A DNA stretch of 8,472 nt. Source: Kiloniellaceae bacterium. Lineage in GTDB: Bacteria; Pseudomonadota; Alphaproteobacteria; Kiloniellales; Kiloniellaceae. Location: contig JAJFGM010000630.1 of the NCBI GenBank assembly GCA_021776145.1, positions 1-8,472 on the forward strand. The letters are read 5' to 3'. How positions within the stretch are numbered: the stretch's first letter is position 1; every line of letters starts with the position of its first letter. Both the position numbers and the translations under genes were made by a program. Below, piece by piece: positions 7,083 to 8,472 of this stretch. The notes beneath the pieces were generated by a model, which did not search any database, was not told where the DNA came from, and saw nothing but the letters and a program-made list of their open reading frames with translations.

Positions 7083-7120
7083 CAACATCCCCAGGATCAT
7101 CATTAGATTATCTTATGTTG
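7083..7120. promoter_or_regulatory. Dyad elements upstream of lysR
   Basis: CAACAT at 7083-7088 and ATGTTG at 7115-7120 form a 6-bp inverted repeat. Between them lies the short palindrome AGATTATCT at 7105-7113 and CATTAGATT at 7101-7109, a 9-mer also present on the other strand at 6057-6065 next to the dyad upstream of the methyltransferase gene. This could be an autoregulatory site for the LysR protein. No footprint-like spacing rule confirms it. Confidence 0.35.
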
Positions 7121-7186
7121 CATCTGTCCAGTTGATAGCGGCCACTACGAAGCCGTAGCGTAGGTCAAGCAGCGACCAACCGACTG

Positions 7187-7198
7187 GAATTATAATTC
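7187..7198. promoter_or_regulatory. 12-bp palindrome GAATTATAATTC with -10-like core
   Basis: The sequence is a perfect palindrome, so it offers TATAAT on both strands (minus strand 7194-7189). It sits in an AT-rich island about 130 bases upstream of the lysR ATG. On the minus strand CTGACT (7215-7210) lies 15 bases upstream, a weak -35 with short spacing. It is a plausible lysR promoter, or an operator, or both. Confidence 0.35.
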
Positions 7199-7209
7199 AT
7201 GTTTGTTCG

Positions 7210-7248
7210 AGTCAGGAGGGCTGACTGGCCCCATTGATGAGGCCAGTC
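7210..7248. terminator. Two overlapping hairpins after the sulfotransferase-like gene
   Basis: GACTGGCC (7223-7230) and GGCCAGTC (7241-7248) form a perfect 8-bp stem with a 10-base loop, beginning 17 bases after the stop of the minus-strand gene. AGTCAG (7210-7215) and CTGACT (7221-7226) form a second 6-bp stem with a 5-base loop. The two stems share 7223-7226, so they exclude each other. No T-run follows on either strand, so this is not a standard intrinsic terminator, although a 3'-end stabiliser or transcript end is the simplest reading. Confidence 0.4.
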
Positions 7249-7264
7249 GCTCGCCGTCTTCGGC

Positions 7265-8029
7265 TCAGTCGGCCGTGAGCGCGTGGCGACGCAGTTTTTC
7301 GTGAAAGGGCTTGTGGTGATCGAGGAAGTCTCTCAGCCGTGGTGCCGTCAAGACGGCGGCCTCGAAAGCCTCGCGGCGGCGCTCTGTCTCGTCGGCCCGG
7401 GGCGGCTCGATGCCGTGGCTGTCCGCGACCTTGCCGTGCCAGCCGGCAACCTGGCTCCAATCTTCCGGCGTTTTGGCTGGCTGCCAATCAAAGGCTTGTG
7501 GCGCCGGCGGAAGGCCGACACGGCGCCAAAAGGCGCCGAGCAGGCCTTGCGGGTCTTGCCGCACGGCCTCGGCCTCGAGGACCGGCGGCGCCTGCCCGAG
7601 TTCCGACTCGAGCCAAGCGAAATGACGCCACTGCGCCTCCAAGCCGATTTCCTCCAGGGTCAGACCGGGGTCGAGCTTGAAGTAGGAATGGATCGCCGCC
7701 AGCGGGTCGCGAATGAGGAAGGCATGGGTGATACGGCGGGCGAAATCGAGATCGTCGAAAAGTGCCGGCACGACGTAGTAGCTCATGTCCTTGAGAAAGA
7801 CGGTCTGTTTTTCGGCGGCGGCCAGCAGATGCGCGCGGATTTCCGGATAAGACCTTGGCTGCGCCGGATCGACGACGAAATGCGGTATTCGGCGGACGCC
7901 GTGATGGACGTAGTAGTCGTAAATGAAGGGCTCGTGAAAACAGCGGCAGTCGCCGCGCGCCCGCATGACGCGTTCAATGGCGGTGGACATGGAGCGCGGA
8001 TGGGACCAAAGCGCGATGATGGGAAACAT
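7265..8029 (-). CDS. Sulfotransferase-family P-loop protein
   Basis: A 254-residue protein with the two hallmarks of PAPS-dependent sulfotransferases. The 5'-phosphosulfate loop is near the N-terminus (LWSHPRSMSTAIERVM at 7-22, with R12, S13, S15 and T16). The 3'-phosphate-binding motif is LIRDPLAAIHSYFK at 105-118, with R107 and S115. HEP at 32-34 resembles the segment that follows the P-loop in this group. If active it would move a sulfuryl group from PAPS to an unidentified acceptor in the cytoplasm. No signal peptide or membrane segment is seen. GAGG lies 5 bases before the ATG. It diverges from the flavoprotein gene and is followed by paired hairpins before lysR. Small bacterial proteins of this type are often annotated only as sulfotransferase family, so function is open. 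Confidence 0.8.
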   Translation of the reverse strand: MFPIIALWSHPRSMSTAIERVMRARGDCRCFHEPFIYDYYVHHGVRRIPHFVVDPAQPRSYPEIRAHLLAAAEKQTVFLKDMSYYVVPALFDDLDFARRITHAFLIRDPLAAIHSYFKLDPGLTLEEIGLEAQWRHFAWLESELGQAPPVLEAEAVRQDPQGLLGAFWRRVGLPPAPQAFDWQPAKTPEDWSQVAGWHGKVADSHGIEPPRADETERRREAFEAAVLTAPRLRDFLDHHKPFHEKLRRHALTAD

Positions 8030-8121
8030 GGCCGCCTCGCCGGGGGAAGGATATCGCCGAAGCGCTGGTTATGGCATCGTCGAAATCGCAAAGGCAAGGG
8101 ACTCTCGCGACAGTGGCAAGC
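8030..8121. promoter_or_regulatory. Compact divergent intergenic region
   Basis: These 92 bases separate the starts of two divergent genes and must hold both promoters, unless the flavoprotein begins at 8071, which would leave only 41 bases. I see no clear -35/-10 pair on either strand. Confidence 0.4.
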
Positions 8122-8472
8122 GTGAACGCAGGTTCGGATTCGGCCGAGATCGTCATCGTCGGCGGCGGTGTCATCGGCCTCGGCATCGCCTATCATCTGG
8201 CGAAGCGGGGCCAACGCGACGTATTGCTGCTGGAGCGCAACGAGCTGACCAGTGGCACCTCGTGGCATGCCGCCGGCATCGTCGGACCGCTGCGTGCCAG
8301 TCTCAACCTGAGCAAGTTGGCGATCTATGCCACCAGGCTTTTCGCCGACCTTGAAGCCGAGACCGGCCAAGCCACCGGCTACCGCCAGACCGGCGGCTTT
8401 TGGCTGGCGCAGAACCAGGCGCGTTTGTGCGAACTGCGGCGCATCGCCGCCATGGGCGAGATGACCGGTCTC
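8122..8472 (+). CDS. Sarcosine/dimethylglycine dehydrogenase-type FAD oxidoreductase, 5' part
   Basis: The frame is open to the window end. It shows a DAO-type FAD domain: EIVIVGGGVIGLGIAYHLAK with the GxGxxG at 14-19 from the GTG at 8122, the ribose-binding glutamate in LLLERNEL, and TSGTSWHAAGIVGPLR. H49 in WHAAG is at the position where DMGDH and SARDH attach FAD covalently. LEAETGQATGYRQTGGFWLA further supports the SARDH/DMGDH group, many of which carry a C-terminal GcvT-like tetrahydrofolate domain (outside the window). Such enzymes oxidise N-methyl groups and yield formaldehyde or 5,10-methylene-THF. The start is uncertain: ATG 8071 and GTG 8113 are in the same frame, and an in-frame stop at 8017-8019 limits extension. 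I chose GTG 8122 because it gives the short N-terminus usual before the FAD motif. No ribosome binding site decides the matter. Confidence 0.87.
   Translation, partial: MNAGSDSAEIVIVGGGVIGLGIAYHLAKRGQRDVLLLERNELTSGTSWHAAGIVGPLRASLNLSKLAIYATRLFADLEAETGQATGYRQTGGFWLAQNQARLCELRRIAAMGEMTGL

Noticed and set aside
7283..8125. 280-codon + strand frame opposite the sulfotransferase-like gene
   Set aside because: The minus-strand frame carries the PSB and PB motifs; the plus frame has no recognisable family pattern.
1..8472. CRISPR array, tRNA, rRNA, insertion sequence or attachment site
   Set aside because: No spaced repeat array, cloverleaf-like sequence, transposase frame or terminal repeats were seen on reading both strands.

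Overview
The window looks like a GC-rich alphaproteobacterial chromosome. Era, RecO and the MttB-family protein all resemble Rhodospirillales-type homologues, and the rnc-era-recO order is normal for Proteobacteria. This placement rests on recalled family features, not on a search.

Layout. Positions 1-1799 (+ strand) hold a conserved housekeeping block: the last codons of rnc (RNase III), then era, then recO. From 1809 to 8029 every gene is on the - strand. Read in transcription order from high to low coordinates, they are a small P-loop sulfotransferase-like protein (8029-7265), a LysR-type regulator (7060-6095), an MttB/MtgB-family methyltransferase (5975-4413), an AGXT2-like class III aminotransferase (about 4410-3112) and an M20 metallopeptidase (2990-1809). 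The M20 gene meets recO tail to tail with only 9 bases between the stop codons. At about 8122 a + strand gene starts, diverging from the sulfotransferase-like gene. It encodes a sarcosine/dimethylglycine dehydrogenase-type flavoprotein and is cut by the window edge.

How the genes may work together. The methyltransferase and aminotransferase genes overlap or abut and are very probably co-translated. An MttB-type enzyme removes a methyl group from a quaternary amine. A DMGDH/SARDH-type flavoprotein oxidises N-methyl groups of tertiary and secondary amino acids. An AGXT2-like transaminase and an M20 amidohydrolase could process the remaining amine or an amide-linked precursor. The set therefore suggests LysR-controlled catabolism of an N-methylated amino acid or betaine, substrate unknown. 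No corrinoid protein (MttC type) and no transporter is visible in the window, so the pathway is incomplete here.

Non-coding DNA is short; no gap exceeds 300 bases. The two gaps around lysR (5976-6094 and 7061-7264) carry most of the structure: a perfect 10-bp inverted repeat, a CTAAT-N7-ATTAG dyad, a 9-mer shared by both gaps, a 12-bp palindrome containing TATAAT, and two mutually exclusive hairpins.
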